Below, piece after piece: positions 1-23,100 of a stretch of 64,000 bases of DNA; position 1 is the stretch's first letter; each line of letters begins with the position of its first letter. Origin of the DNA: Pterobdella sp. o SKG-2022 (Eukaryota > Annelida > Clitellata > Hirudinida > Piscicolidae). The notes under the pieces were generated by a model that ran no database searches, had not been told where the DNA came from, and saw only the letters and a program-made list of their open reading frames with translations. The stretch spans positions 15,299,447-15,363,446 of the forward strand of contig OZ038322.1 in NCBI GenBank assembly GCA_964035795.1. Reading direction: 5' to 3'. The position numbers and the translations under genes are program-made.

Positions 1-1992
1 TGGTTTCGTGAATGAGAAAGACCAGGTTTCAAATTATAGAACTGATAATGGCTATTTGCAACTCATCATGGTTGTAATCAACTTTTAATCACGTAGGCCA
101 TCATATGTCTGCGTGGTGGTAGTAGTGATTGAGTTGAAGCTTTATTACTTAGATATAACAATAAAAAAAAATTGATATAAAACTCAATTTAAATGGTAAG
201 TATGATTAATAAAGTATTTTTACTCGAAATGATGGAATAATGGAGATAAAAGGTTGTATAATGATGGTTATTTCTCTGAAACCTTGGTGTGAAAGCTGAT
301 AAGAAGAGTATTAAAAATCTTTTTTTTCAATTACAAGTATACAAGTTCGAATGAAGGAATAATTTTTGAAAATAGCTTAATATTTATGTGAATGTGTTAA
401 TAGGGATATTTAAATTTTATTAATATTCAAATAAAAACAATGATATTTAAATGTTGGTAAGGATACTTAAATGTTCATAACGATTGGTGAATACTGCAAA
501 TTATTTGAACACCAAAAGTAATTCTATGAAGTACAAAACTTTTCGTTAAGAAAGTAACATTGTCAAGTGACATACTTGATAACTATGTTAACGAAAAGCT
601 TTGAACTTAACAAAATTACTTTTGGTGTTCAAATAATTTGCACTATTTACTTTGGCTAAAAAAGATTATTATGATCGCTAAATAATTGAACACCACGGAT
701 AAATATCACAAACAGGAATTGTTTTGTTGGAAGATATTTGAAACTGAAAAATTTATAAGCTCATAAACACAACTCGAAACTCTGAGTATAATGATGAGCA
801 GTGTTATTGAATGATGACGATAACAACGTCGAGGTGGTCTTGATAATGATGGTGCATGCGATATAATGCTACTCGGGTAGCATTATACAAACCACATTGT
901 TAGCCTTATATGCCTGATGTGTGTAGTTTATAAGAGTTTGGAGGTTGTTTTAAATAGATTCTGTAGCCTCTCAGCTGAGATTATTTATTTGCATCAGTCA
1001 ATTTTATGTTATTTAGTTTTATATTGATGAAATAAGTTTATGAAATTTTTAACTATGTTTTAAATTTTCAGGATATTCTAAACTTTTACCAACCGTTTAA
1101 GCTACTGGTATCTAAAGTTTATTAAGACACTTTTAAAAATGAGTTTGAATTGATCTTGCTTAGTTCAATAAGGACAGGTTGGATTGAAACCATTCTTCAC
1201 TTACAACTCGAAGCTAATTAGGTTTGCGTGTGTTGGTTTCATGAGGCGTGGATCATTTGATGAGACAATACTTATTTTTTCAATTTGTGAAATATTTTAA
1301 ATTTCTTCAAGTTGAGCAAAATTTTAAAATTTTTTAAGCAATAGTTTATTAAGTTTGAAAATTTTAAATTTTTGGGTAGTTGAAAGTAGAACATTTAATG
1401 TAGCAAATGACTCACAAAAACTGTAATATTTTTATTTTAATTAACGAAGGTTCTCTTTTTCAGAAAGATATCATCGTCACAAATAAAACAAATTTTGGTT
1501 ATTTAAAGTTTCCATTGATTTCTATGAGTATCGAATAAGTTGGATTCCAATAAAACAGAAAAAAAAATTTAATCAGATGTTCCACTCTCTAATATTTCTT
1601 GGAAAGTCGTATTTCACGCGGTCAAAACCTTCTAAGATTTTTTTTGCAAAACGATCGTTTTATTGAGTGAGATTGTTGTGAGTTAGGTTGTTTGAGGGTA
1701 CACACGCGTGGAAAAAATAACTAAAAATTTTATCAAACACTGACATGTTTATGACTGGAAATTTAAAAATCATCAAAAAAAGATTCAACAAAACATTCAT
1801 GAAACTCAAAATTAACAGAAAATATAAAAAATTATAAATAAATAATAGAGAACAAACATTGAAGTTTGAGTGAAGTGAAATAGCTTGAGTTTTAAATGTT
1901 GCAGTGTGAAGATTACAAAGGCATAAACTTCTTATTCCTCTTGCAGGCGGTACAAATGGTTTAAAACCTTGTAGGTTGTGAAGGTGGCAAGA
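1..1992. other. Intergenic, upstream of tolloid
   Basis: I see no coding exon on either strand. The stretch is AT-rich, with stops in all frames and no codon-biased island. It holds one foldback element (494-643), listed separately. It should include the tolloid promoter and 5' UTR, but I could not pick a convincing TATA or initiator. Confidence 0.6.
494..643. mobile_element. MITE-like foldback element, TA-flanked (Tc1/mariner type)
   Basis: About 150 bp with long terminal inverted repeats. The left arm contains aaattatttgaacaccaaaa and the right arm ends with its reverse complement; pairing continues inward for about 55 bases with few mismatches, to a ttaacgaaaag/cttttcgttaa core. The element is flanked by TA on both sides (492-493 and 644-645), as expected for Tc1/mariner insertion. 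It has no coding capacity. A partial match to the arm (aaataattgaacacc) follows at about 680, possibly a degraded second copy. Confidence 0.75.
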
Positions 1993-11742
<9,750 letters not shown>

Positions 11743-12498
11743 GTAAGAAAGCGGAAAAAAGACAGAAAAACTATTTCAACTAATATGAAAAATACAGTGT
11801 TTTTATACAAAAGTTTTATTCACAATACGAGCTTTTCGTAAGACAATCTTATGTTTTTAATGAGCTTGATAATTTCAAATTGTTTTGCGAAAAACTTGGT
11901 AGCTTAAAAAGTGATTTTAATATCTTATTTTTTCTATTTTTGTTGGAATAGGCTCTTCTAGTTTCAATATTCAAAGTACATATTTTTTAATATATTCTTT
12001 TTATCAGAAAAATCTTTTTAGGCTACCTATGAGGTGATTAATGTAATAGTACTAGTACTTTTTATACCATCCCAAACTATGTATAAGAATCTTGCCATTA
12101 AATTTAAAATGTTAAATATGCTTTAAACATTCATCGACATGTAAAAGGATAGAAATTTTATTTTTGAAATCATGAGATCAGAACAAAATTGATGTTGTTT
12201 TAGTTTTGTCGTTGCCAAATTGGTGTTAATGTTAAAAATCTTTTGTGAAGTTTATTAATTGCTACAAAATATATTTACAATTGAAAGCCTCAATAACGGT
12301 TAAAAACTACATGGCAGTTCAAGGACTTTGGATGCTAGAAAGGTGGAATAAAAACTTTGTTCTAAAACTTCAAGAAATACAAAAAAACTAAATCAAGTCA
12401 ATAAATAAAGATTTTAGATGGAAGTCAGTAGAGGTTGTGATGATGATCAGTAAGGGTTGTGGTGGTGGTAAGTAGACAGGTTGTGGTGGTCGTAGTGG
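11743..12498. other. Convergent intergenic gap with overlapping candidate 3' UTRs
   Basis: This lies between the tolloid stop (+) and the bZIP stop (-). AATAAA occurs on the plus strand at 12347-12352 and 12400-12409. The reverse-strand signal (TTTATT on plus) occurs at 12251-12256. If these are used, the two transcripts overlap at their 3' ends by up to about 150 bases. An imperfect foldback with a gagcttttcgtaag arm lies at about 11820-11905, related to the other foldback elements in the window. Confidence 0.5.
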
Positions 12499-14533
12499 TC
12501 AGTAGAGGTTTGAGTTGTTGAAAGAGACTCCTAGTCTCCGATGAAGGTCCATCTTCATCAGATGACATCGCTCTTCCATCTTCAAAATTTGATCTGCCAC
12601 TCGAGAAAGCTCTTCACTTAACTCGAGAAGTTTTTTTTCGTTTTCAAATTCTTTGATTCTTTTGCAATCTCTCGATCTTTTAGCGGCTTCATTATTCTTG
12701 GCCCGTTTCATTTTATAACGTTCATCTTTCTGCTCTTCGGGGACTGGCTTCTTTAAGCTACGGGGTCTTTTTTCTAAAGAGTCTTGAGGGCTGTGCAAAT
12801 TATGAAAAGAAGGAGAAATTTCTTTTGTGATTGTTTCTGATTGGCGTAAAAGCTCGTTAGGGATGTTTGTGGGCTCTTCAGCGTGGCTGACTAGAGAGGG
12901 GTTGGTTGAAATACTATTAAAGTTTAAAGATGAATCGGATGTGCTAGAGAGAAAACTGAAAGGTGTTATTGAAGAAGAGTGGAAATGATTTGAAGCTGGA
13001 AGAGAACTAGGTGGGAAGTTGGGGGAAGCGAGAGATGGAGGTAGGTTGAAAGACTGAAGATTTGTCGAGTTTGTTGTAAGGGCGGCTTGGTTTTGGGAAT
13101 CTGAAAAAAATTTTGTTTGTAATTGAAGCATTGTATCAACAATTACGTGAATTTGCTCCAAACGCCATCAAACACAAAACAATGCTCTAAGCTTAAAATT
13201 ATTGTACAGAGGTCTTAAGAAGATATAAGAAATATTCTAATAATGTATATTATAAAACTAAAATAATCAGTCATTTTTATAGAATTAAAAAAACTAGCAA
13301 AATTTAATTACTCTGCTAATCGTGTTATGCAATTTGCTGGTGTCCATCTTTATACACTTATGCGGTCTATATAACATGACAAACTTTTATAGACCTTTAT
13401 ATTGCACATCATTATCATCAGCAATTAAAACGATTGTGTAAGAAGCTTTACATTAAGTTATATTCCAAACTTTTCTTTTTCAATATTCACCACATGAATT
13501 TATTATAATGCTGAGTATTAGTCGTATGGGGATTATAAGGGGATTAAGCATATATTTGCTTTATTGTGGCATCTAAAAATTAATCCTTTTGTTACAATTT
13601 TAAGCCAAATATTTGTTTCAACTAGATTTTAAATTATCATTTTAAATGTGCCTTTTAAAAAAATATTTTTTAACAATAAATACAAATTTAAAACTATTAA
13701 ATTAGTCAACAAAATTTCCTTCTAACTTCATAAACTACCCACAATAAAATACAAAAAGAGGCTCGCGAAGTACTTCAAAACTTTAATATATGGTAATATG
13801 CTGAAGATAACACAAACTCGCAGTTTATCGTGTGAAAGAAAAACCTTTCTTAACTAATGCCAGATCAAAAATTTAAAATTCTTTCTAAGTACACCATTTT
13901 TCTTATATTTAGCAAAAAATTTTCATCCACCAGATACAACTACAGTTTTGAATCCGGCAAAGATTCAATATAACCTTATCTAAAATTTTGATGCACGGCA
14001 TTTAAGATGATAAACCCTTACAAATACCCTCCTCCCTCAACCCTACCGTAGGGGCCCTCCTTGTGGCATGCCAAGCTCTGCCAGTCATCAACAAAGCTTG
14101 ATACTGAAAGGATCATGACAAAGTTTTTTGAATATTTTCAACCAATTGGAGGATTAATCAAAATATTTTAAATTTATAAAAACTGAAATGTTTTATTCTA
14201 AGTTTATTGAAAAATCGTAAATTAAAAAAGCACTTAAGCAGTTTTTCAACGTTGCAACATGATTAAACACGAAACTTTTCGTTAAAACAGTAAGAAAAAC
14301 TTCGTAGTTACAACATTGAAAAAAAGCTTGGTACTTTTTAAATAAATAAAACTTTTAGAATATGGATTAATTAATAATTTGATCAAAACTGAAATCTGCA
14401 AACTGTTTTTGTAGGCGAGGTTGGGATAAAAATGTTTGTAGTTCCTGATGACATTAAGACTTGTGAAGTGGTTTGCAGTTGAGAGAGGCACAAAGGAGGG
14501 CTCGTTGGAACGCAAGAATCCACCAGTTTCCAT
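12499..14533 (-). CDS. PAR-family bZIP transcription factor, two exons
   Basis: Nuclear DNA-binding factor of the PAR/E4BP4/CES-2/Giant bZIP group. The 3' exon (12499-13100) is clear: a Ser/Asn/Pro-rich linker, then a PAR-like basic extension (KKPVPEEQKDERY), the basic region RAKNNEAAKRSRDCKR with the invariant Asn-x7-Arg, and a leucine zipper. The Trp common after Tyr in this family (YW) is Lys here. Counting from the basic region, zipper d positions are Asn, Leu, Val, Met, Met, and a positions include Leu, Leu, Ile; the Asn in the first slot is unusual. The 5' exon (14404-14533, METGGFLRSNEPSFVPLSTA...) is inferred from codon quality and a matching phase-1 junction: its GTTTGC donor joins the acceptor ttttttcag at 13101. 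Together they give 243 residues. If the 5' exon is wrong, translation may start at the in-frame ATG at 13131. Confidence 0.82.
14225..14338. mobile_element. Third TA-flanked foldback element, in the bZIP gene intron
   Basis: Imperfect inverted repeat of about 114 bp flanked by TA (14223-14224 and 14339-14340). The left arm aaaaaagcacttaagcagtt pairs with the right end (aaaaaaagcttggtactttt read in reverse complement). The inner core contains gaaacttttcgtt, shared with the foldbacks at 494 and 10903. It has no coding capacity. Confidence 0.5.
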
Positions 14534-15639
14534 AGAAACAACTATGAAAGGTTTTTATTTTGCGTTTCAGTTTTAATTTTTTTACTAGCATGGTGTTATG
14601 TTAACTATAAGCTTTTTCACGGAAATCCATTTTGGCAAGATCAACGTTATAAATGAAAAATTTTTCGAATTAAACTCAGTGGTTAAAAATTAAATTCAAA
14701 ATCTAACAAACTCCTACCTCAGCAAAGGGAGAATATGTAGGGAATATTTTGATTGCGTGGGGATTAGGCAACAGTGTTATGAAATGAGTTATGAAACTAT
14801 CTGGCTGCTCTTATAAGATCATATCTACCAACCACATACCTAAATAATCTATTATCTTTCAATATCAGATCAACCTGATAAAATTGACAATTCTATATAA
14901 TTGATTATCAATAGAAGAAATTCAATATGTTTTAATAGTTGTATCGTATTATATAATGTTAAATCATGCATCAGTACATGGACACACAACACCAAACTGC
15001 ATCCTGATTGGTCAAGCGATGATCCTATTGACTCTTGTTGTTAGGTCTGTGTCTGTTTTATCTAATATTTGTTTTTTTTTATAAATTTTTTTTAACATTT
15101 AAAAAAATATATGTACAATTTTTAATTTTAACTTGCTAAATATTTGATCTAGCCTTATTTATATTAGTTTTTTCATTTTAATTAGTTTTTTTAGAAAGTG
15201 GCATTTTGTAAATTTTAATCAGGTCATTGTAGTTTTTCAGTAACAAGCAAGTATGAGAAGTTTGAAAATATTTAAAATAATTTGAAACAAAAGCTTTTCC
15301 AAGTTCAGTTTTTTTAAGCTTACAACTTAACGATGCTTTAACAAAAATAAATAAGATGTGTCTTTTCAAAAAGTTTGTATTAAATTCGCCTAGTTGGTTT
15401 TATTTTTTAAACACATGTTTCACATATTTTTTTATTAAAAACTTAAAGAAATTATGACAAGAGAGTCTTAAACAGGGCTTATTGAAGTTCAAGGTTGTAA
15501 GATCTTCCCCAACCAAGCCATCCAACTCACATTTCTGAGACTAACCGCATCACAAAATAACTTAATCTTTTATGCATGGCAAAAATCAATTGACTCAATA
15601 AATTCTGAATTTCGGACACAATCTAAAATCTTCTTGCAT

Positions 15640-15712
15640 TAGTGATGTCACTTGTTCAAGGCGCAGTCATGATTACGTCACCGTTACGTCATCATTATGT
15701 AATTTCGACGTC
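15640..15712. promoter_or_regulatory. Cluster of CRE/PAR-bZIP-like sites upstream of the bZIP gene
   Basis: Within about 70 bases: TGATGTCAC near 15640, TTACGTCA at 15673-15680, TTACGTCA again at 15684-15691, TTATGTAA at 15695-15702 (an exact PAR/E4BP4 consensus, TTAYRTAA) and GACGTC at 15707-15712. In AT-rich DNA, CpG-containing 8-mers this dense are unlikely by chance. The bZIP gene starts about 1.1 kb away on the opposite strand, so these sites lie 5' of it and could be autoregulatory. Function is inferred. Confidence 0.5.
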
Positions 15713-16247
15713 CTACTTTGCGTAATCTTTGCTTCTGGCTGCCCCGGGGAACCTCACAAATGAAATAAGTTCTTGTCTCCCAAGCCTTGTCATATTTCTA
15801 TGGTGTCGACCAATTGTTTGTGCGATCATTGAAAAAGGTTTTTATGCTTATTTTTATAAAAATTTTGCTAAGTGTATGTGCATTAAAGTATATCAAAAAT
15901 TATTTATTGAAGTAAAGAAGCCAAATATTCCATGGGATTCAAAACAGAATGTAATCAGTAATACAAGATATGATTAAAGTATTTTCTCCGAGCTCCTTCG
16001 ATATAAGGACAGATTTAAAACTGACCACTACTGACACACAAAAAACATCAAACGTTCCTTTCTCTTTCGAATCTTTCCAACTCCAACACATCCTTCTTCA
16101 GTCAAATAAGTAAACAAACCAACCCCAATCTTTTGAGCAACTAAATGTTAATTGTTAAATCCCAATTGAATCTTAATGAACAAAATTTTTGATAATAATT
16201 AAAAGAAAAATAATGTAAACTAATGAAGAAGCTAATACGAAGGAGGA

Positions 16248-16281
16248 TTACGTCATAACCCTGTAAGTTGCTTACGTCATC
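16248..16281. promoter_or_regulatory. Second CRE-like pair
   Basis: ATTACGTCATAA at 16248-16259 and CTTACGTCATC at 16271-16281, on the same strand and two helical turns apart. They match the TTACGTCA sites of the cluster at 15673-15691. They would bind CREB/ATF or PAR bZIP dimers; this is an inference from the motif only. Confidence 0.4.
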
Positions 16282-19200
16282 AAAGACTTCCATCCCACCT
16301 CTCCGTTCCTCCGTTCCTTCTTATTAGTTATTTATTTGTGCAAAATTTGCATATGACTTAATGATGAAAGTTTTTCATAGAGTTTATAGCAAATTAAAAA
16401 TTAAAGTAATTATTGTTATTAAAAAAATTTTCTATGTATTTAATTTTTTAATTTACTAATAATATCCATTATATCCTCTTTTCAAATATTATCTAAATTC
16501 TTTTTTTACTCACTAGATGTCGCGTAAAAGTTACCATCGAGTGGTTCATCCAAATCTTGTTCAGATTTCTATTTTCCAATATATAAGAACATAACAATAT
16601 TGATTTATTTCGAAATATTTTTCTTTGAATTATACAAGCCACCCCCATCTGGCCCACAGTGATTTTTCATGCCTGAAAACAAACACCCTTCTCACTCCCA
16701 TTTGATGAATGCATGCATCTATCATTTGGAACACAATAAAATCAATCCTGCTTATAAGTAAAATACCTCTGCAGAAAATCAAGATGGAGATGACACGCTT
16801 CAGTGACTTTCACGCTTGCCTGCGCAGCTGTCCTTGCACGTCTTTATACCCTTGCATCTCTAACATCAATTTCTCCTCTGCAATTTCTTTGAAAAATGTT
16901 CGTAACTTTGACCGAAAAATTACAATAGCGAGTTAAAAAATTTTTTTTTTAAACTTTTGTTTTCCTAACTATGAAGAACTCGTTTGAGTTTTCTAAAGTT
17001 TGAAATTCAAAATTTGTGTTCTTTTGCTATTCATAAGCAAACTGGGTTCCAAAAAGGTTTTTAAAAAATTGTTTTGAAAGAACTTACTCCAGCAACGAAT
17101 TTTCGCATATCAGAATGGCATTTCTAGCATTTCCAAGGAGACCACAACAAACAACAAAATTCTTTATATAATTTTTAATATTTATAGTATTTGTCGCCAG
17201 TTCATTAAAACTGAACTTTTTTTTATATTAATCACAAATTTACATTCATTTGAAAAAGTTGTTGAAATTTTTTATTTAGTTCAAATTGGCCTCATCTCGG
17301 TTACAAATTTGATAGACAAACACGGATTCCACAACATCTGTCTCTGCAGACAACCTTAAATTAAGTATATTAAGATTTGTTTCTGCTTAAATTGCCTTCT
17401 GTTGTTGTTTTAAAATTTTATTAAATTTTTTTTTGTAATTTTGCAAAATGTTTAATTTAATACTTGGTACAGATGGAATATAAAGGATGATATTACAGTG
17501 CTTGTTTGCCTCCTAAGTGCTCCTCAAAAACATCAATTCCAGCAAACGTGAGCATAAACACACCGCCATTAACTTCAAATGAAACTGCTTAACTCATCTT
17601 TACACATCTCACAAAAAACCTTTTTTCAAACTTTATTCGGGAAATAAAGTTGAAAGTTTGGAAATAATTTTAAGAAATATTCTCGAAACGTCTGAAAAAT
17701 AAATGCGCAAAAGATGTAAATGAAGAATAAGAAAGAAGCGTGCGCGAAAGAACAAAACTCGATTTCTGCTGATAGCATTCGATTGCACATAAAAATGAAA
17801 GTGAAATTATTCACGATTGGAAATATTCTGAGCATAAATAAACGAAAATGTATGAAAAGTTAAAACTTCTTTTTTCTTCAAACATTTTTGAAAATCTGGA
17901 AATAAAATTATATTTGGCATTTCTCAACCTTTCTTTTTGCTTTGGTTCTTGCATTTCTAATTTTATGCGAGTCCGATCTTTTCACAAACATCTTTTGATT
18001 ACAAACTCACAATCACCATCGAAATAAAACAGCCAAAAAATAATGATGGAACTGCAAGTGATATAGACAGCACAGTGTTCGCAGGGAACAATGGCAAGCC
18101 GATAAATCAGGGAGCAGCGGAGGAGTGAGGTGGGTCGTTAGGATTTCCAATGCCAAGGCGGCTATCATGCCGACATTTATTCGTTTTATTTTCTTCCAAA
18201 TTTCTACATTACTCCAATTTTCTCACAATACTACAAGAGTGCATTATTGAACATCGCTACGCGTATAAAATTTGAAAATATTCCAAAGAACCTTACCAAA
18301 AGCAAAAACAAGATATATACACTCGGTACGAGTACGTATGTAAAAATATTCCAGCCATGAATAGCCGAATATGTGAAAACAAAGATTGATTAAGAGAAAA
18401 ATATTTGCAAAACAGGGACAGGTATTTACGAAAAACTTGGAGTAGCGTTGGGAGACACAAGAATAATTTGAATTCTCTGAGACATCCAAATGGCCATATT
18501 GGAAATGCATTTATCATTTGCAATGCCAGACCACATGCCTATTTATTCATTCATTTTTTACAATCTGACGTTCGGTAAACGAGTTGGAAACGTTTCAAAG
18601 ACTTTTATAAACTTTTTTTACGTTGAGAAATGGTTCGAATTATATATCTTTTTGATTATAAAACCAATAAAATCTGCATATCCACATAAAACGAACATAA
18701 AAGTGGCATCCTTTAAAACATGCATGCGTGGTTGGGATGGGTGCAAAAATCCCATGTGTAGTGCAAGGATGGCGCCTTGGCATCCTCTCACCCATTCAGC
18801 CTGAACAGATCCAGATGGCCTTACAACCTCATCCGATTGATTTTGTGTGAGTTACATCATATCAAATAACATAATTGACATCATTGAAGATCATAACTTC
18901 ATCTGGTGTATTATGCTGTTTCGTCTCATCATAACTACACGCATCCTATAAGCCATTAAAAGTTATTGGATTTATCTAACATGTTGTACGCATTAAAAAT
19001 ATTAAAATTATTAATCGAAGTTCAAATTTAAAATAAAAAAATGGCGTCGATACATCATGTTGAACATTTTCTTCATGTTCAAACATCATTAACGACTGAA
19101 CTTTCCCAAGCAATATGGCAAGCTGCAAATTACTCAAAAGAATTGATTGTATCATTCATTAACAGGAAATGGAAGAAATGGATATGTTTAATTATGAAAG

Positions 19201-20111
19201 TAATTAAAATTAATTAACACGACATGACACCTGCATTGGCATTCAATCCAGGTATAAATATGTAATTAACAGGTCGCCGGTGCATTCGAAATAAAAGCAT
19301 AATGATAAAGCCATAAATAATTTAAAAAAATAATAATGGAATTAATAATATTTTTATAAATAAGAACTTTAAAAAATAATTAAGTAATGGTTATAATGTT
19401 GCAAAGAAGAATAGCGATAAAAAGTGGATGATGAAATAGTCATTTCTCAATCTTCAAAACAAATTATTAACGAAAATATAAAAAAACCATTTGAAAAAAA
19501 TTGAAATATTTCCAAATGGTTGCGCAGTGTTTAGTTGAGAATGCTATATAAACCTCTTCATTATTCAACCGCACCTAAAAAAGATCTCCACAAATTAATA
19601 TTCTCCCTCACGACTCAAGTTTATAATACAATTAAGACATATTTGCTCAGTGAAAACTTCATAAAACTGCCAGTTATGAATATATTTAACACGAAGTCGA
19701 GTTTGCTCGAAAAATATTGAATATAAGTTTAATTTCAGGTATTGCTTCGTCTGTAGTTCGATACAATATTTGTCCCGCTCTCTTCATTGGGTTTTTGTGA
19801 ATATAAATCATTTCGATAAAAAATTCAAAAATTCAATGAAAATTATTTATTCAAACAACGAATAAATAAAACCAATAACTTTTCTGGAAATTTTATAAAA
19901 ATAACTAATTTAATAAATCATAAAACCATGAATCTCTAAAGATTTCTGACAATATGCAAACAAAACCTAGTACAAACACATATCATGAGTCCCTCTCCAA
20001 ACATTTTAATCAGAACAGTCTTAATACTTCCCACTTTTTGAAGCAGCAAATGTGATTGATACCTTACATGAACGTTACCGAAATGAAGGATGGCTTCTGC
20101 GCAAATCGATG

Positions 20112-20136
20112 CCTCATCACGTGATGTGCACGTGAT
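20112..20136. promoter_or_regulatory. Closely spaced pair of CACGTG E-boxes
   Basis: CACGTG at 20118-20123 and 20129-20134 within ATCACGTGATGTGCACGTGA. The first is a 10-base perfect palindrome (ATCACGTGAT). The 11-base spacing puts both sites on about the same DNA face. This is a typical target for Myc/USF/SREBP or bHLH-PAS dimers. No gene is close enough to assign it. Confidence 0.35.
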
Positions 20137-23100
20137 CAAACAACAGGGATGGTGGGAGTTTTATTAGTTTTGATATTTATGTTATGTGGTTTTTGCAATA
20201 AAGAGGCTTTCGGAGTTCATATTCAGCTTTTTTGTTGTACTTTTGTGTGTTTTTGGCTTAGAGCAGTCATTACATGTTTTGTTTTGAACTATTTTTTATA
20301 TTAATGGAATTCATTAAGAAAAAATGGCAATTTTATTTATCATTTGTAATTTTTCTCATTCACGATTGATTAAAATTTTGAATTGAAATTCAGAAATATA
20401 TAAATAATGATTCAAATATAATTAATCTTTTTCTCTGTTTTTGTTTTAATACATGCCGCAATAACGCACGCCTCAATCTTTTGCACAGATGTGCATGATA
20501 ACGATTTTGGAAATTTCGAAAATTTTTCAAAGATACCAACATAAAAAGTTTCCAATGAAAACGAAAAATAATTTTTGATTTTGAAATTGAAATATTATTT
20601 CAATCTATCAAGAAATATTGGATGTTTTAAAAATAGTTTATTTGGAGTTTTTTCTTTGAAGAACAATGACACAATGAATGGTGCCCTTTGACTTGGCCTC
20701 ACTCCCTCATGAGAATTATTCTTCGAAGTTTTTTACCATAAATACTTTCAATGCTATTTGTATTTTATTTGAAAAAACTCAATAATTTCACTGAAAAATG
20801 ATGTTAATTTCAGTGAAAATTTAGTTTTAAAAAATTTCAAAAACTTTCACAGTTGATTGGGAGTCACATTTCCATTTCATGAAAGAGAATCGAGCTGACA
20901 AAAAGAGTGCATTGAGTTGATGATGTCAAATGCACAAATGTCCACTGTGATGAAGGGCCAACTTTTTTGTGCACTTTTATTTCAACTCCTTCAGTTTCAT
21001 TTCTCATTCTAGCACTAATATCAAAACTATTACGATACAAAAACATCTGAGAAAACGTTTGAAACTAGTAATTAGATCCATGTTCCATCACTTTTATAAG
21101 TCATTTCCTTATTAGCAGTTTGTGCAAGCGATTAACGTTGTGAGCAGATAGTCGTTAGTTTTGCAAGGTAGTCAAACGTTTTAGGTGATTTCATTTACAT
21201 ATATTTTGCGTTTTTCAAAATCACTTTTCACCAATTTGTCATTTTCAATAGCACACGACTAATTGAAATAGCTCTCTTTCAAGCCTATCCTACCCAATTT
21301 ATTTTCTTTTGTAAATCATTTTCCATTCATCGTCACTACAATCTCCATCATTTCGATCTCGATAGAACATAAAAAAATATTAGAATATTTGAAAAATTTT
21401 TTTTAACTGAATTCAACATAATGAAAAAGAAGTTGTTCAAAAGCTCCAAAAGCATATAAAGAGTAGATTCTGAGGCAATTTTTGGGAGCCAGAAGAGGCG
21501 ATAAATCATAATGAATGGAGGTGCGCAAGTCTCCGGGGATCCAAAACTAAGCACAATATACTGTCAGAGCAGAGTAGTTTTACACATTTGGCTTGAAGAC
21601 CCGATTAAAAACCTCTTGATGTTTATCTTGGCATTTGAAGTGGAGGGAGGTTTGCGTTTAAGTACAGATTCATTTCCATCAACAAAATTTCATCAACATT
21701 AAATACTTAAAAATTTTTTCAAAAAATTTAATTTTTTTCAAGTTTTCATGAAACCAAATCAATAAAAGCCTTAAGTACTTATCCATATAAAGTTATTGAG
21801 TATATCGTTGGCATAAAACACATCGGCTTGAGTGTAGGCTTGCACAAAAATGGACTTTGGGAAAAAATTTATAGAATAAACTGAGTGAATAAAATTTTAT
21901 AAGAAAATAATATGAACTTTTCATAAAAAAGAAGCATTTTTAAACTCATGAACAAAAACATTTCAAACTGGTAATGTATGGCTTTTTTAACGTGATTCAT
22001 CTTAGAATATGAAATAACTTTTTGTTGAGTAAAAGGAATATTTTGGATCTATGTGTCTTAAGATTATTAGAATCTAGTTTTTATTCCGATCCTCGCTCTT
22101 TTAATGCTTTTTTTAATACCCTAGTATACTGTACTTGTTTTCATGTTCAAGCTTTTGTTTTCGCCTTTAAAAAATTTCTGTCAATACCATTTTAAATTTT
22201 CAAACAAAAGTTTTAAAAACATTTTTATTTGCTTCTATAAGTCAAATTTAAAATTTGAAATTTTCAATGCAAAGCATTTTGGACAAACATCATCAGTTAT
22301 GATAAAGCTCTTTGAAATTCTTCTCGATAATACCTGAACCTATCTCCTTCCATCTCTGGCCCATTTGTCATGTATGCTGGAATAATGGCATGGAAATAAG
22401 AAAATGTCTTGACGATATAATAATGAAATACTTATGAAAGTATTTTTTGACAATTGTTTGCTTAATACTAATTTTTCAGTTTTGAGTAATGGTATTGTTG
22501 GATTTAGTTTTATTCATATAAATTTGAACATTAATAGAAAAAAATAGAAAGAATATGATTCAAACAATGATGAATGAACGATAAAAAAGAAATAAACTCG
22601 AACTACTATTAGGAGAAATTAAACATTTTTTGACGACAACTTCATAGCCCGAGCAAAATGGCTTTTTCAAATTTTTCTGAATAATAAAAATAACCATTAA
22701 AAATAAAAAAATTATAAAAATTGTTCAACAAAGCGTTAAATAATGCTATAATAAATGACGATAATGGCACGAAAATGTGTAAGTGATACGGGGTGAGATA
22801 GGCACACAGTGACGAAGTGAAAGGACTTTAAGAGTTGAGCAAACAATATGACATCTCTTAGCTCGCTATTTTTTCCACAATTTTTTTTTGAATTCATCAT
22901 TTATTTTAAAAATATTTTGCCTAGATTTTTATCGATCTTATGTTTTTTACTTCATTTATTGCCCATATTTTATGTCTTGTTTGAGCAGGGTGTTGTATGA
23001 AGTTGTATCATCTCACATATAACTTCCATCGATCTAGTTTGTTACTTGTTTGATTTATATATTTGATTGAATTCTGGTTTATTTGATGGAAAAATACAAA

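Noticed and set aside
16709..16936. Plus-strand open frame with Cys-rich segment (HACLRSCPCTSLYPC)
   Set aside because: No homology recognised and no signal peptide. The GC-rich part also contains a minus-strand TATAAA, but I cannot link it to a gene.
18020..18165. GC-richer minus-strand open stretch (MIAALALEILTTHLTPPLLP)
   Set aside because: 47 codons with no splice partners, motif or convincing context; it may be chance.
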